From: CALBZH01 sp964538515
GTDB taxonomy: Bacteria > Desulfobacterota > Syntrophobacteria > Syntrophobacterales > Syntrophobacteraceae
NCBI GenBank assembly: GCA_964538515.1
Contig: CAZIEW010000071.1
Location: 1 to 30,830 of the forward strand
Reading direction: 5' to 3'
Length of the DNA: 30,830 nt
Within the stretch, counting starts at the first letter, position 1; each line of letters starts with the position of its first letter. The notes beneath the pieces were generated by a model that worked only from the letters and a program-made list of their open reading frames with translations, was not told where the DNA came from and did no database searches. A program made the translations under genes and the position numbers. Below are positions 1 through 8,722 of this stretch, in pieces.

Positions 1-271
1 TGCCTTCGGCGGGAATCCCCTTGAGGAGACTGGCTGGTATCGTGATGCGCTGCCCTGGGAGGATATAATTGGGGTTTCTAAGCTGGTTGATGGCGGCTAC
101 TTCCGGCCACTGCTCAATGTCGTCGAGGTAGTCTTTGCAAATGTTGATGAGGGTGTCCCCGCGGATCACAAGGATCTCTACATCCGCTTCTCCAGTCTCG
201 GCATGGCTTCTCCCGGGTCCGACGAGGACGAGCATCACCAGCGCAAACAACATCCAGAAGCTTTTCCGCAT
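1..271 (-). CDS. Secreted LysM-domain protein (3' end cut by window)
   Basis: Reading leftwards from an ATG at 271, the first 90 codons give a Sec signal peptide (basic MRKS start, then a Leu/Val/Met-rich core, about residues 1-25). A LysM module follows at about residues 33-80, with the typical IRGDTL start, an Asn-Pro-Asn-Tyr-Ile-Leu-Pro-Gly-Gln turn and an ITIP end. LysM binds the glycan of peptidoglycan, so the protein is exported and probably wall-associated. A good ribosome site (AAGGAG at 279-284 read on the minus strand, 7 bases before ATG) supports the start. The rest lies outside the window. Proteins of this layout often carry a FecR or similar domain after LysM, but that cannot be seen here. 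The gene diverges from tpx across about 400 bases. Confidence 0.85.
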   Translation of the reverse strand, partial: MRKSFWMLFALVMLVLVGPGRSHAETGEADVEILVIRGDTLINICKDYLDDIEQWPEVAAINQLRNPNYILPGQRITIPASLLKGIPAEG

Positions 272-668
272 GGCTTGACTCCTTATGACGATTCCGATTT
301 CGAGACCGCAGTCAGGCGCGAAGGGTGACGTGTTCAACAGCCGTCACCGCGGATCCCGCAGCCGTGGATACCTGGCTCAATAGAGGACAACATTCCCATC
401 GCCCGAAACCAAGCAGATAGACGTTCAGGTGGTTACCAATGCAGGTCTACCAAGATGACCCAAAGATGCGCATATCCTAACAGGTTCGGCGGGAAGCGCA
501 AGTGACTTGCTGGGTGCGGTCCCAGAAAAACGGAGCACTCAGCCTTCGGCCGTGAAAGAAAGTTTCCCGTGGACGGTTTCATAATAGCCCATCAAGCACT
601 ACATTCTTTTTTGATAGCCTGCTGGAACGCTGCTCAAAGCCCTGTTCATGGATGTCAAAGGAGGAATT
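272..668. other. Divergent intergenic region between LysM gene and tpx
   Basis: About 400 bases with no convincing gene. It must hold the promoters of two divergent genes. A CATAAT hexamer near 580 could be a -10 box for tpx, but no good -35 box sits at the right distance. The only clear structure is the inverted repeat at 324-348. Six-frame translation here shows nothing recognisable. Confidence 0.6.
324..348. repeat. Inverted repeat upstream of LysM gene
   Basis: GGTGACG and CGTCACC form perfect 7-base arms separated by 11 bases. The centre lies about 65 bases upstream of the LysM start codon. That position suits either an operator or a hairpin in the leader. Function is unknown. Confidence 0.4.
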
Positions 669-1187
669 ATGGCTGAAAGGTCCGGTGTCATCACGTTTCA
701 AGGGAATCCCCTGACTCTGGTGGGAAATGAAGTGAAGGTGGGCGATCGGGCCCCCGATTTCGAGGTGCTTGATAATGGGCTCACGCCCGTGACGCTCGCG
801 ACGTACAAGGGCAAGGCTCTGGTCATTTCGTCCGTACCGTCGCTCGATACGCCCGTTTGCGACATGGAGACCCGACGTTTCAATGCGGAAGCTGGAAAGC
901 TCGGATCGGACGTTGTGATTCTGACCGTCAGCATGGACCTTCCGTTTGCCCAGAAACGATGGTGTGGGGCTGCGGGCGTGGATCACGTGGTGACGGTTTC
1001 CGACCATCGAAACGCCAGTTTCGGCGAGGCGTATGGGACGCTCATCAAAGAATTACGCCTGTTGACGCGTGCGGTCTTCGTTGTGGACAAAACGGGTGTC
1101 GTTCGCTACGTGGAAACCGTTAAGGAAATCACTCAGGAGCCTGACTATGAAGCGGCCCTAAAGGCCGTCGCCGAATGTTTGAAGTGA
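669..1187 (+). CDS. tpx: Thiol peroxidase (atypical 2-Cys peroxiredoxin)
   Basis: 172 residues, the usual length of Tpx, which reduces hydrogen and alkyl peroxides with electrons from thioredoxin. The sequence shows the family's N-terminal hairpin (FQGNPLTLVG), the PSLDTPVCDMETRRFN active-site stretch with peroxidatic Cys64 and nearby Thr61 and Arg69/Arg70, and resolving Cys99 in the RWCGA segment. These match Cys61 and Cys95 of the E. coli enzyme. An ATG at 648 is in frame, but the start at 669 is preferred because a strong AAAGGAGG lies just before it and the upstream seven codons overlap that ribosome site. It is a single gene, convergent with the phosphatase gene. In a strict anaerobe this enzyme would serve oxygen and peroxide defence. 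Confidence 0.96.
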   Translation: MAERSGVITFQGNPLTLVGNEVKVGDRAPDFEVLDNGLTPVTLATYKGKALVISSVPSLDTPVCDMETRRFNAEAGKLGSDVVILTVSMDLPFAQKRWCGAAGVDHVVTVSDHRNASFGEAYGTLIKELRLLTRAVFVVDKTGVVRYVETVKEITQEPDYEAALKAVAECLK

Positions 1188-1206
1188 GCTTCGTTGGGTC
1201 TGATGC

Positions 1207-1785
1207 TTAAGACGGGCTGCTTCGATCCCACTGCTTCCAGTTGAGGACCATTTCTCTCTGGGAGCGTGTTTCCGGCGAGGGAAAGGAGGCAGTGTGGCCA
1301 CGGTGACGCAGGATCTGAATGTGGGCCAGTGCTTGTTTTCCCTCCATTCCGTGCCGGACCAGATAGCAGCCGACCACAAGTCCGGTACGGCCTCTTCCAC
1401 CGAGGCAATGAACAAAGACAGGCCGGCCTTGAGTGATCGAGTCGTCGATCTCGTCGAGAATCTCGATCATGCGGCGAGCAGAGGCAATGCCCATGTCTTC
1501 GATCGGAAACCGGTGGAACGTGAGCTTTCGCCCGGTTCGGCTCAGGATGTGCTCCATCTCGCTTTCGTAGCTCGTGATGAACTTGCGCAGGAAAGCCACT
1601 TCGTGCTCTTCCATGAGGCTGATGATATGCTGGATGTTGACGTCCATGAGGCCCACGATATTGCGCCAGACTTCGTCGGGGTCGCGCCTGCCTGGGTATC
1701 CCCCTGCAAGCAGGCTTCCCGGAACAACCCAGTAGGAATTATTGAACGGGAGTGGCGGATTGCCCCAAGAGTCGAGCTGCGGCAT
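1207..1785 (-). CDS. Cysteine-dependent dual-specificity-type phosphatase
   Basis: 192 residues. The protein-tyrosine/dual-specificity phosphatase signature HCxxGxGRTG is present, with nucleophile Cys127 and phosphate-binding Arg133. Asp97 in the IEDMG loop is the candidate general acid. The N-terminal YWVVPGSLLAGGYPG segment is typical of the small bacterial and archaeal members of this superfamily. No signal peptide is seen, so it should be cytoplasmic. The substrate (phosphoprotein, phospholipid or inositol phosphate) cannot be told from sequence. A GTG at 1791 is possible, but it leaves only two bases after AAAGG. The ATG at 1785 has a spacing of eight, so it is preferred. The gene diverges from the unknown gene at 1827 with only 41 bases between start codons, so their promoters must overlap. 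Confidence 0.87.
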   Translation of the reverse strand: MPQLDSWGNPPLPFNNSYWVVPGSLLAGGYPGRRDPDEVWRNIVGLMDVNIQHIISLMEEHEVAFLRKFITSYESEMEHILSRTGRKLTFHRFPIEDMGIASARRMIEILDEIDDSITQGRPVFVHCLGGRGRTGLVVGCYLVRHGMEGKQALAHIQILRHRGHTASFPSPETRSQREMVLNWKQWDRSSPS

Positions 1786-1826
1786 ACGCACGGCCTTTCT
1801 CTGGTGAATCGCTTCAAAGGAGGAGC

Positions 1827-2327
1827 ATGAGATTATCCCACCTGACGGCAGCCCAGTTGGAGCTTCTTTCCTACACGATCAGCCATTTTCAGGAAATCGC
1901 CCGGCAGAACCGCTTTGCGGAGAACAGCTCCGTGCCGCATGACGTCGAACGTTGTGTGATCTGCCACCCGGACCGCTTGCCTTTGGACCCCTTCCATACC
2001 TATCTCGAGGTGGTCACCCAATCCATCAAGATCCGAAGACCTGCGTTGGACGAAGGGCTGGTCGAGCAGATCAACGGCGACCTGGCCATGGCCGGAGAAA
2101 CACGCCGGCTGACGCTCGATGCTCTCCTTGCCGGTGCCCCGGAGGCCGTGGATCAGTGGAAGAGCTGGATCCACGAAGCCATGGCCACCGGCCTCGGCCT
2201 GTTGTCCGTGCACAGCGACACAAGCCTCGATTTCGACCTCGAGGAGGTTCAAGAACAGGGACATGCCGCGCTCATCGAAGAGAAGACCGGAGAGCTGATG
2301 CAGTTCCAGAGAGCAGGCAGAGCCTGA
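1827..2327 (+). CDS. Hypothetical protein with a CxxC pair
   Basis: 166 residues, not recognised. The start follows AAAGGAGG at 1816-1823. The frame extends upstream to 1752, but that part would overlap the divergent phosphatase gene and lacks a ribosome site. The protein is mostly helical and acidic, with no signal peptide or membrane segment. A CVICHP stretch near residue 41 could bind a metal or be redox active, but one CxxC alone is weak evidence. It ends 16 bases before the end of the convergent alpha-2-macroglobulin gene. A 14-base palindrome (2332-2345) covers that junction. The tight divergence from the phosphatase gene hints at shared regulation. Confidence 0.75.
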   Translation: MRLSHLTAAQLELLSYTISHFQEIARQNRFAENSSVPHDVERCVICHPDRLPLDPFHTYLEVVTQSIKIRRPALDEGLVEQINGDLAMAGETRRLTLDALLAGAPEAVDQWKSWIHEAMATGLGLLSVHSDTSLDFDLEEVQEQGHAALIEEKTGELMQFQRAGRA

Positions 2328-2343
2328 CAGGGAGAGAATTCTC

Positions 2344-5300
2344 TCAGTCACTGGCTGCCTGGACGCGCAGCTCGACCGGCGCTCCTTTGCCGAACACATC
2401 GGGGTCGTACATCTCTTCGACGTGTGTGGGTTGAGCCGTGAACACTCCCGGGGCAATGGCCTGGGCCACGTAGGAGAGGTGATAATGGCCCGCCGGCAAA
2501 ATCTCCGAATAAAATCGAGCAAAATCATGACGGAGCTCACGGAAGTAGAAGCTCCAGCGTGAATACCCGAATTCAAGCCAATCCTGGTGTTTGTGGTGGT
2601 AGGAGCCTTCGGCGTAGCTGGGCTCCCCCTGGTTCGCGTCCACGGTCGAGGCGGTGGCCAGGTCGCGGTTGACGGGCTCCAGCCCACCGGGCAGCGGATC
2701 CTGCACGACGACAAAGTGGCGCTCGGCAGGAACCCCGACATACAGGTCCACGCGAACCAGCTCCCCGGTCTTGACTTCCGCCGGGCTGTTCAGGAGGACC
2801 CAGCTGCCTTCACGCTCGATGCTGTATTCCCGGTGCACCTCGATGCCCGCGTTCACCGTCTGCGCGTCCACTCCAGAAGCCGCGGGGGACGGCGCGGTTT
2901 CGTAGCGCAGGTTGACGCCATAATAGAGGCGTCCTTCTCCGGACCGTTGGATCCTGACCTTTGCCTTTCGGCCGACATCGGTGATTTTGGGACGATACTC
3001 GACCTGGGTCGGCGGACTGGCGAGAGTCTTCAGCTCGACCGAGCCAAAGCGCTCCTGATCCAGAGACGCCTGGACGGTCAGGGCTGGCGGCGTTTTCTCG
3101 TAGAGCCGGCTGAAATCGGACAATGCCCGGACCGCAAACACGTTCTCCTGGGTGGACGACCAGCGGTCCCGCCCTTTTCGTGCCTGGGTGAGGGCGCGCA
3201 CCAACCGCATGGGGATGTCCCGAAGCTGTGAGGGGGCGTTGCCCGATGAGGCCTCCTGGGCCAGCAGCGCGCTCAGGAGGGCGGCGTTGTCTCGTACGGT
3301 GGAGGTCAGGAGACATCGAAAGCGGGAATCCAGGGTCTCGGTGAAGAGAAGCGTCCCGGCGCTCTGGCTGCTTTGGGCAAGAAGGCTGCTCAGGATCTTC
3401 TGCTGGATCCTCGACGCTCCCGGGACCTTGATCGAGGTCTGCAGGAACAAGGCTTTCCCAAACAGGCTCATTTCGGGAATCGCGTTTTCGAATCGATCCA
3501 GATCGGTCATCTGAATCTTCCCTGCTTGGGCCAGCGCGGCAATGGCGGTTGCTCGCACGGTCGCCATCATCCCTTTCGTGTAAAACTCGGCCGTCACGTT
3601 GCGTTGGAGCAGTCCTTGCAAATATCCGTGAAGCTTTGCTTCCACCGGTTGTGGTGGGGTGAATCCCGCCGACCGAAGCCATCCGAAGGCGAGAGCGGTG
3701 TACGCGCTCAGATAGGGATCCACGCAATTGTCCTTGGGGGTGTAAAACGTCATGCCGCCATTGGGTGCCTGGTATTCTGCCGCCAGTTGGAGCGTCTTTG
3801 CGGGCAGACCAGCGGCTTCATTCCACTCAAGTGACTTGCTCAGATACGGTTTGAGCTGTTTGTGGAACGCAGCCATCACGCCCTTCGTCAGCTTCTGCTC
3901 CCAACAGGAGTAGGGATAGCTCTTCATGTATTCGAAGGCCCCTTCAAGACCCCCAATGACCGAAGCAGACAAAGAAAGCTCGAGCTGACTGTACTCGGGC
4001 AGCATGTTTTCAGGAAACAGCACGTTCTCGCTCACTTCCGGCGAAATGGTCGTGCCGTAAGCGGCGGCCACCTGCCGTGCCTGACGTCGCAGGACGGGCA
4101 CCTGGAAGCGCACCGAGTCACGGTCCCGGTCGTCTCCGGCTTGCGCCATGAAGGTAATGGTGCCAAAACCGGCAGTCTGGATGGGCATCCGCACGGTCAC
4201 TCGTTTGAATGGCTCCACCTGGATCGTCTGCGAATCAAGAGCCCGACCTTCCCCCTTGGCGGTAGGATCAGGAGTGGATGGGCTTGATTCCTGATGGATG
4301 GGTCCTTGAGCCTCGACACTGACCTGAAGCGTACGCGGCGCATCGGTTCGGTTCATGACCGAGAAGCCCGCCTCGAACCGGTCCCCTTCGAGAACCTGAT
4401 TGGGCAGCACGGACCGTATTTCGGTGGGTTGGTTGACCTTAAACGAGCCTTCTCCAAGCCCCATCTGGTCATTGGGAGTGACCGCCATGGCCAAGATGCG
4501 CCATCCCGTGAGATTGTCCGGAACCTCGAGCTCGATGCGGGCCTTGCCGTCTTTGTCCACGGGAATGGAGGGATTCCAGTAGCTCACGAATTTGAAAACC
4601 GAGCGCATGGCCAGGTCGGGGCCGCCGCCGCCACCCGGATCCGCCCCCTTCTTTTCAAGCTCCTGGCGCCCCACGAGCTGCATGATAAGGTTGTAGTTCA
4701 CAAGATCCAGGGGATCCAGGGTATAGAACCCCTGGTAAGGATCGTAGACCTTGCGTCCCGGAAGCAGATCGAAAACGGCCTCATCGAGGACGGCGACCGC
4801 CAGCTCGATGGGGGGGCGGGAGCCCTCTTTGGATGGGTTGCGGACGACGGCCTCGAGATCGACCGACACCTTGTCTCGAGGCTTGTAAACCGCTTGCTGA
4901 GGTCTAACCTGGACGGCAATTTCCTTGTACGTGTCGTGCACCTTGACCTGGGCGTACCCCATCCGAAATGTCGGCTTCCCAAGATCCTCTCCCTCTTCGC
5001 TCACGGGCTTGTCCACCCGTGGGGACATGACCATGACCGAAAGGTAGAAGCCAGGAAGATACTCAGGCTTAATGGGGATTTCGATCACCTCGGTGCTGGT
5101 TTCAAAGGTCTTGACCCAGCTCTCCATCACCCCGTATCGCTCGAGGGTGATCAGGCCCTTCATGCCCGGAAAAGGGTTTTGAACCAGGAACCGTGCGGTC
5201 TCACCGATTTTCAACGTTTCCTTTTCGGCCTTGACGTCCAGCAGGTTGCCGGGCACGGAATCCCAGAGCACGAAGCTCTTACCGGAAGCATACCGATGGA

Positions 5301-8300
5301 TCGACGTTTGATGACCTGCCGCGGCTTCTTCTGAATTCGGATCAGAGGCAGCCTCTTGACCTTCTTTCCCGATGCGAGCCGTGACCCGATAATATCCCGC
5401 CTGAGGAGGTTGCCACCCAAACGATACCGGCTCGGCTGCTGAAACCAGGTCCCGCGATTCGACCGGCACCCACTCGTGCACGTACTGCGGCACATAGGCG
5501 TCTCCGGCGTCTTTGACACGCGCCGCCTTGGTTTCCCTCCGTTCGACGGTCGCCAGGATTTTGACTCCCGAAACGGGCTCTCCCTCCCTGTTGACCACGA
5601 TCACCCGTGTGTCGGCAGGCCGCCCTTCTTCAAGGATCCAATCCTGCTGAGACAGGCCTACGTACAGATTCCGCCCGAAATAGACCGCGCTGGCTCGATT
5701 GGCGACGTGCTTTCCCCTGTCGTCCTGAACGGCGCTTTCCACGCTGAGCCGCCCGTAAAGAATCGGAGAATCGGGGATCTGAAATTGGGTCTCGCAAGTC
5801 CCCTGGTCATCCAGGACGGTCCTGGTTTCGAAGACCGTCTGCGTCGGGGGTGTTTCGTATTCGCCGCTCTTCAGCACATCGAAGTCGAACCCTCGGGCCG
5901 CCGGATGGGTCGGCGCGAACGGCTCGGACTTCAAGACGGCAGTGACCCGGGTCTTGGCTCGGGTGTAGGGGCCTCCCGCATGAAGCGATGCGCGCGTCGA
6001 GACACTCACCGGGTCGCCCAGGCCGAAGCGGGTCGCTTGGAGGTCGGTCGTCACCTTGAAGGGAGCCGGCGTGAAATCACTCACCAAAACCCGCATGGGC
6101 TCCAGCTCATCCTGGGTGAAGTTGGTTGAAATCGCGAATCGGTACCACCCCACGGCCCCGGTCTTGGGTATGACGAGCTCACCGTCCATGGCGCCGAATT
6201 CAGACAAGCGAACCTCGGATTGCTCGAAGATGACTCGATCTCCCGGATCATACACCTTGAGCGTGTAAAGGCTCTCAGGGGGCTTCGCTGGCTCCATGGC
6301 GGGCGCCGGCTTATTCTTGGGCGAGGCAGCCATCCGGGCAGGAACCGTCGGTCGGGATTCCTTGGCCTGCGGCAGGACATCGGAGGTCTTGGGCCGCGGA
6401 TCCACGCCGGCCCTTTCGGACACTGTGCCGGGAGGGGCCACGAATCGCTGGTTGTCTTGGTCACGGACATAGATTTTGTATTGGACGGTGTCGCCGAGCT
6501 TGTATATGCCCTGGGCCGTGGTGCCCCAGGAGCGCAGGTGCCCGTGCTTGGGACGGATGGATTCGGGGATGTAATCGTGATTGGAGCCCTCAGCGGCCAC
6601 TGAAAAATCGTAAGTCAACGGGAGTACCGCAACGTCCTCGCCGCGCTCGCACCGGAAGATCAGTCGAGGCTGTTCGGGATCGAAGGCTTCATAGAGCTCG
6701 AGCCGCGGGTCCAGAGTCTGTGTCCCTGGCAACCTCGCAAGACCGTTGGCATCGGTCGTGGCTTTGGCAAGCGCCATGGCTTGAAGGCCCAGGTCTTCGA
6801 AGCGACCTTTGCTGACGGATACCGTCACGTTTGGAACAGGCTGTCCGGACTGCAGGTCCGTAATCCAGACGAGAGTATTGAAATGCCCCAGCTTCACGTG
6901 CGCATGAAAGGGGGTGACTTGAGCCAGAAACCAGAGCGGCGTCTGCTCTTGCCCCTTGGGACGGGGCTCGCGGGTCAAATGGCCGCGCAGCAGGCCCGAC
7001 GGTTTACCGACCAGGGACCGAATCTTCAACGGAATAGGCGCAACGACATCTTTAACGACGGGAATGTCCAACTGCTTGGCTTTCCCTTGGGTCCAGCCAC
7101 CCGGCCCGGCGCTTTCGTATTTCAGGCGGATCTTCGCCAGGTTGGTGGAGTAGACGGCCACATCCGTATCCAACCCTTTTTCCAAGACCGGCAGCCGCTT
7201 GGGAAGGGTCAAGTCGGGCGCCAGGTGGTCCGTCATGAAGGTCATGTCGATAGCGCCGGAAAGGGGCCTGCCGAACTCATCCCGCATCGAAGCCGTCGGT
7301 GCCCGCAGACGATATTGAGTGAAAGGAGAAATGAACGACTCGGGAATTTGAACCTGGTAAGTATCCGTCTTCTGGTGCGGCTCCGACAAGCGGCTGTCGG
7401 TGTAGACGGTTTCCCATGGGTTCTCTTCGGTCTTTCGGCGGGGAGGGGGCTCGACGACGATCGACTTTTGGACCTCCTCCTTGGAAACCGGAGACGAGAA
7501 GAGCAGAGAAACCCCCCATGGAGAAGCGCAGCGCGGCTGCTGGGCAAGATTTCCGCCCGCGGGAATGCTGATGGTCTTGCCTTCTCCGTCCTGGCACTCC
7601 ACTCCCAGAAACTTCAGCTCCGGAAAGGTATGGAACGCCAGCACGCTGCGCCGCTCGACGCTGGCCTCCCCGCCCTGCATCGGAGCCAGACCGGGCTCGA
7701 CCTGGAGCTGAACGCCGCGATCGAGGGGCAGTGCCGTTTTTGGAGAGAGCAGCCAGATGAAGCCCTTTTTGTAGTCCTTGGACTGCTGCAGATCGGGATC
7801 TTCGCTCACCTGAACATCGGTTCGGGCTCCGTCTGCGGTTTGAAAATAGAAGCATTTGGAAACGGATGCCTCGTCGACGGCCTGGTTGAGATGGATCGAA
7901 ATCAGAGGCTGACCAGGGGCCTGCCACACCTTGAATGATGTGTAGGACACCTTGGGGCGTTCGGTGACGAAGCTGTGAGTCACTTTCGCGGGCAACGTCG
8001 CCCCGTCTTCAGCCTTGATGCCTGGGCTGACCTCGATGGAATAGCGCGTGGCCGCGCGCAGCTTGTCCTTCTTATCCAATCGGCAGGCAAGCGCAGATGG
8101 ACTGAGCCACCGCCATTGGCAGCTTAGAGCAGGGGAAATGGTGATGGGGATCTCGGAGCCTTTCCGCTCCATGCGGCCCAACGGGACAACGGCGCGATCG
8201 AACTGGAAGACGATTTCCTGACCCGGAGGCACGTCATCGCCCGAGGGGGTGATACGCAGCAGCTTAAGAGGACTCCCGGCCGTCGGCTGGTCCGCCGAAT

Positions 8301-8424
8301 CGAAAGCCGCACCTTGCAGCGGTCCGGTATTGGCCAATATATACGTCAGAAGAGCAACGAAAAGAAGGTAAAGCGGCCCGTTGAAGGGGAAACGATAGCG
8401 GCCATTGATCAAGTGAGGCGGCAT
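2344..8424 (-). CDS. Bacterial alpha-2-macroglobulin family protein
   Basis: 2026 residues, within the upper range of bacterial alpha-2-macroglobulins, which trap proteases in the periplasm after the bait region is cut. A hydrophobic segment at about residues 17-40 serves as signal or anchor. It has no lipobox cysteine, unlike lipoprotein family members such as E. coli YfhM. Near residue 1280 lies the MG7-like segment WNPSIPVDKDG followed by PDNLTGWRI. The thioester motif is CWEQ (Cys1507, Gln1510) inside YPYSCWEQ, so the thioester can form. A glycine run sits near residue 1260. The ATG at 8424 is chosen for its GGAGG site five bases upstream. The open frame continues to 8514 without such a site. 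The usual partner gene for penicillin-binding protein 1C is absent here. The neighbour, waaA, is divergent. Confidence 0.93.
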   Translation of the reverse strand: MPPHLINGRYRFPFNGPLYLLFVALLTYILANTGPLQGAAFDSADQPTAGSPLKLLRITPSGDDVPPGQEIVFQFDRAVVPLGRMERKGSEIPITISPALSCQWRWLSPSALACRLDKKDKLRAATRYSIEVSPGIKAEDGATLPAKVTHSFVTERPKVSYTSFKVWQAPGQPLISIHLNQAVDEASVSKCFYFQTADGARTDVQVSEDPDLQQSKDYKKGFIWLLSPKTALPLDRGVQLQVEPGLAPMQGGEASVERRSVLAFHTFPELKFLGVECQDGEGKTISIPAGGNLAQQPRCASPWGVSLLFSSPVSKEEVQKSIVVEPPPRRKTEENPWETVYTDSRLSEPHQKTDTYQVQIPESFISPFTQYRLRAPTASMRDEFGRPLSGAIDMTFMTDHLAPDLTLPKRLPVLEKGLDTDVAVYSTNLAKIRLKYESAGPGGWTQGKAKQLDIPVVKDVVAPIPLKIRSLVGKPSGLLRGHLTREPRPKGQEQTPLWFLAQVTPFHAHVKLGHFNTLVWITDLQSGQPVPNVTVSVSKGRFEDLGLQAMALAKATTDANGLARLPGTQTLDPRLELYEAFDPEQPRLIFRCERGEDVAVLPLTYDFSVAAEGSNHDYIPESIRPKHGHLRSWGTTAQGIYKLGDTVQYKIYVRDQDNQRFVAPPGTVSERAGVDPRPKTSDVLPQAKESRPTVPARMAASPKNKPAPAMEPAKPPESLYTLKVYDPGDRVIFEQSEVRLSEFGAMDGELVIPKTGAVGWYRFAISTNFTQDELEPMRVLVSDFTPAPFKVTTDLQATRFGLGDPVSVSTRASLHAGGPYTRAKTRVTAVLKSEPFAPTHPAARGFDFDVLKSGEYETPPTQTVFETRTVLDDQGTCETQFQIPDSPILYGRLSVESAVQDDRGKHVANRASAVYFGRNLYVGLSQQDWILEEGRPADTRVIVVNREGEPVSGVKILATVERRETKAARVKDAGDAYVPQYVHEWVPVESRDLVSAAEPVSFGWQPPQAGYYRVTARIGKEGQEAASDPNSEEAAAGHQTSIHRYASGKSFVLWDSVPGNLLDVKAEKETLKIGETARFLVQNPFPGMKGLITLERYGVMESWVKTFETSTEVIEIPIKPEYLPGFYLSVMVMSPRVDKPVSEEGEDLGKPTFRMGYAQVKVHDTYKEIAVQVRPQQAVYKPRDKVSVDLEAVVRNPSKEGSRPPIELAVAVLDEAVFDLLPGRKVYDPYQGFYTLDPLDLVNYNLIMQLVGRQELEKKGADPGGGGGPDLAMRSVFKFVSYWNPSIPVDKDGKARIELEVPDNLTGWRILAMAVTPNDQMGLGEGSFKVNQPTEIRSVLPNQVLEGDRFEAGFSVMNRTDAPRTLQVSVEAQGPIHQESSPSTPDPTAKGEGRALDSQTIQVEPFKRVTVRMPIQTAGFGTITFMAQAGDDRDRDSVRFQVPVLRRQARQVAAAYGTTISPEVSENVLFPENMLPEYSQLELSLSASVIGGLEGAFEYMKSYPYSCWEQKLTKGVMAAFHKQLKPYLSKSLEWNEAAGLPAKTLQLAAEYQAPNGGMTFYTPKDNCVDPYLSAYTALAFGWLRSAGFTPPQPVEAKLHGYLQGLLQRNVTAEFYTKGMMATVRATAIAALAQAGKIQMTDLDRFENAIPEMSLFGKALFLQTSIKVPGASRIQQKILSSLLAQSSQSAGTLLFTETLDSRFRCLLTSTVRDNAALLSALLAQEASSGNAPSQLRDIPMRLVRALTQARKGRDRWSSTQENVFAVRALSDFSRLYEKTPPALTVQASLDQERFGSVELKTLASPPTQVEYRPKITDVGRKAKVRIQRSGEGRLYYGVNLRYETAPSPAASGVDAQTVNAGIEVHREYSIEREGSWVLLNSPAEVKTGELVRVDLYVGVPAERHFVVVQDPLPGGLEPVNRDLATASTVDANQGEPSYAEGSYHHKHQDWLEFGYSRWSFYFRELRHDFARFYSEILPAGHYHLSYVAQAIAPGVFTAQPTHVEEMYDPDVFGKGAPVELRVQAASD

Positions 8425-8722
8425 AGGGTCCTCCGTGCTATGTTTGAAGGGGCCTGAAAGCGCCGGGGCGGCTCCTGCCCGTGGATCGCATGGATCCTCA
8501 TGACACGTTTTCAAACAGACCAGATTCGATCCGGACTATAGCAGGAACCTGTCAAGCGATGCGACGAAAAACTCGCCGGACGCGAGGGCGTAGCTGTGCC
8601 TTGTGATTTTCGTCAAATGCGATTAATAGGTCGGGAAGACGACCTTCGGGCTAACACGTGGGGGAGACATTCCGAGAGTCGTTGACCGGGATGAGCTTGA
8701 TGGATAACGAAGGGCGTGAGCC

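Noticed and set aside
2332..2345. 14-base perfect palindrome GAGAGAATTCTCTC at a convergent gene junction
   Set aside because: It has no loop or T-run and is too short to claim as a terminator. It may be chance.
6781..7938. 385-codon plus-strand frame within the alpha-2-macroglobulin gene
   Set aside because: Antisense frame without signal, domain or ribosome-site support.
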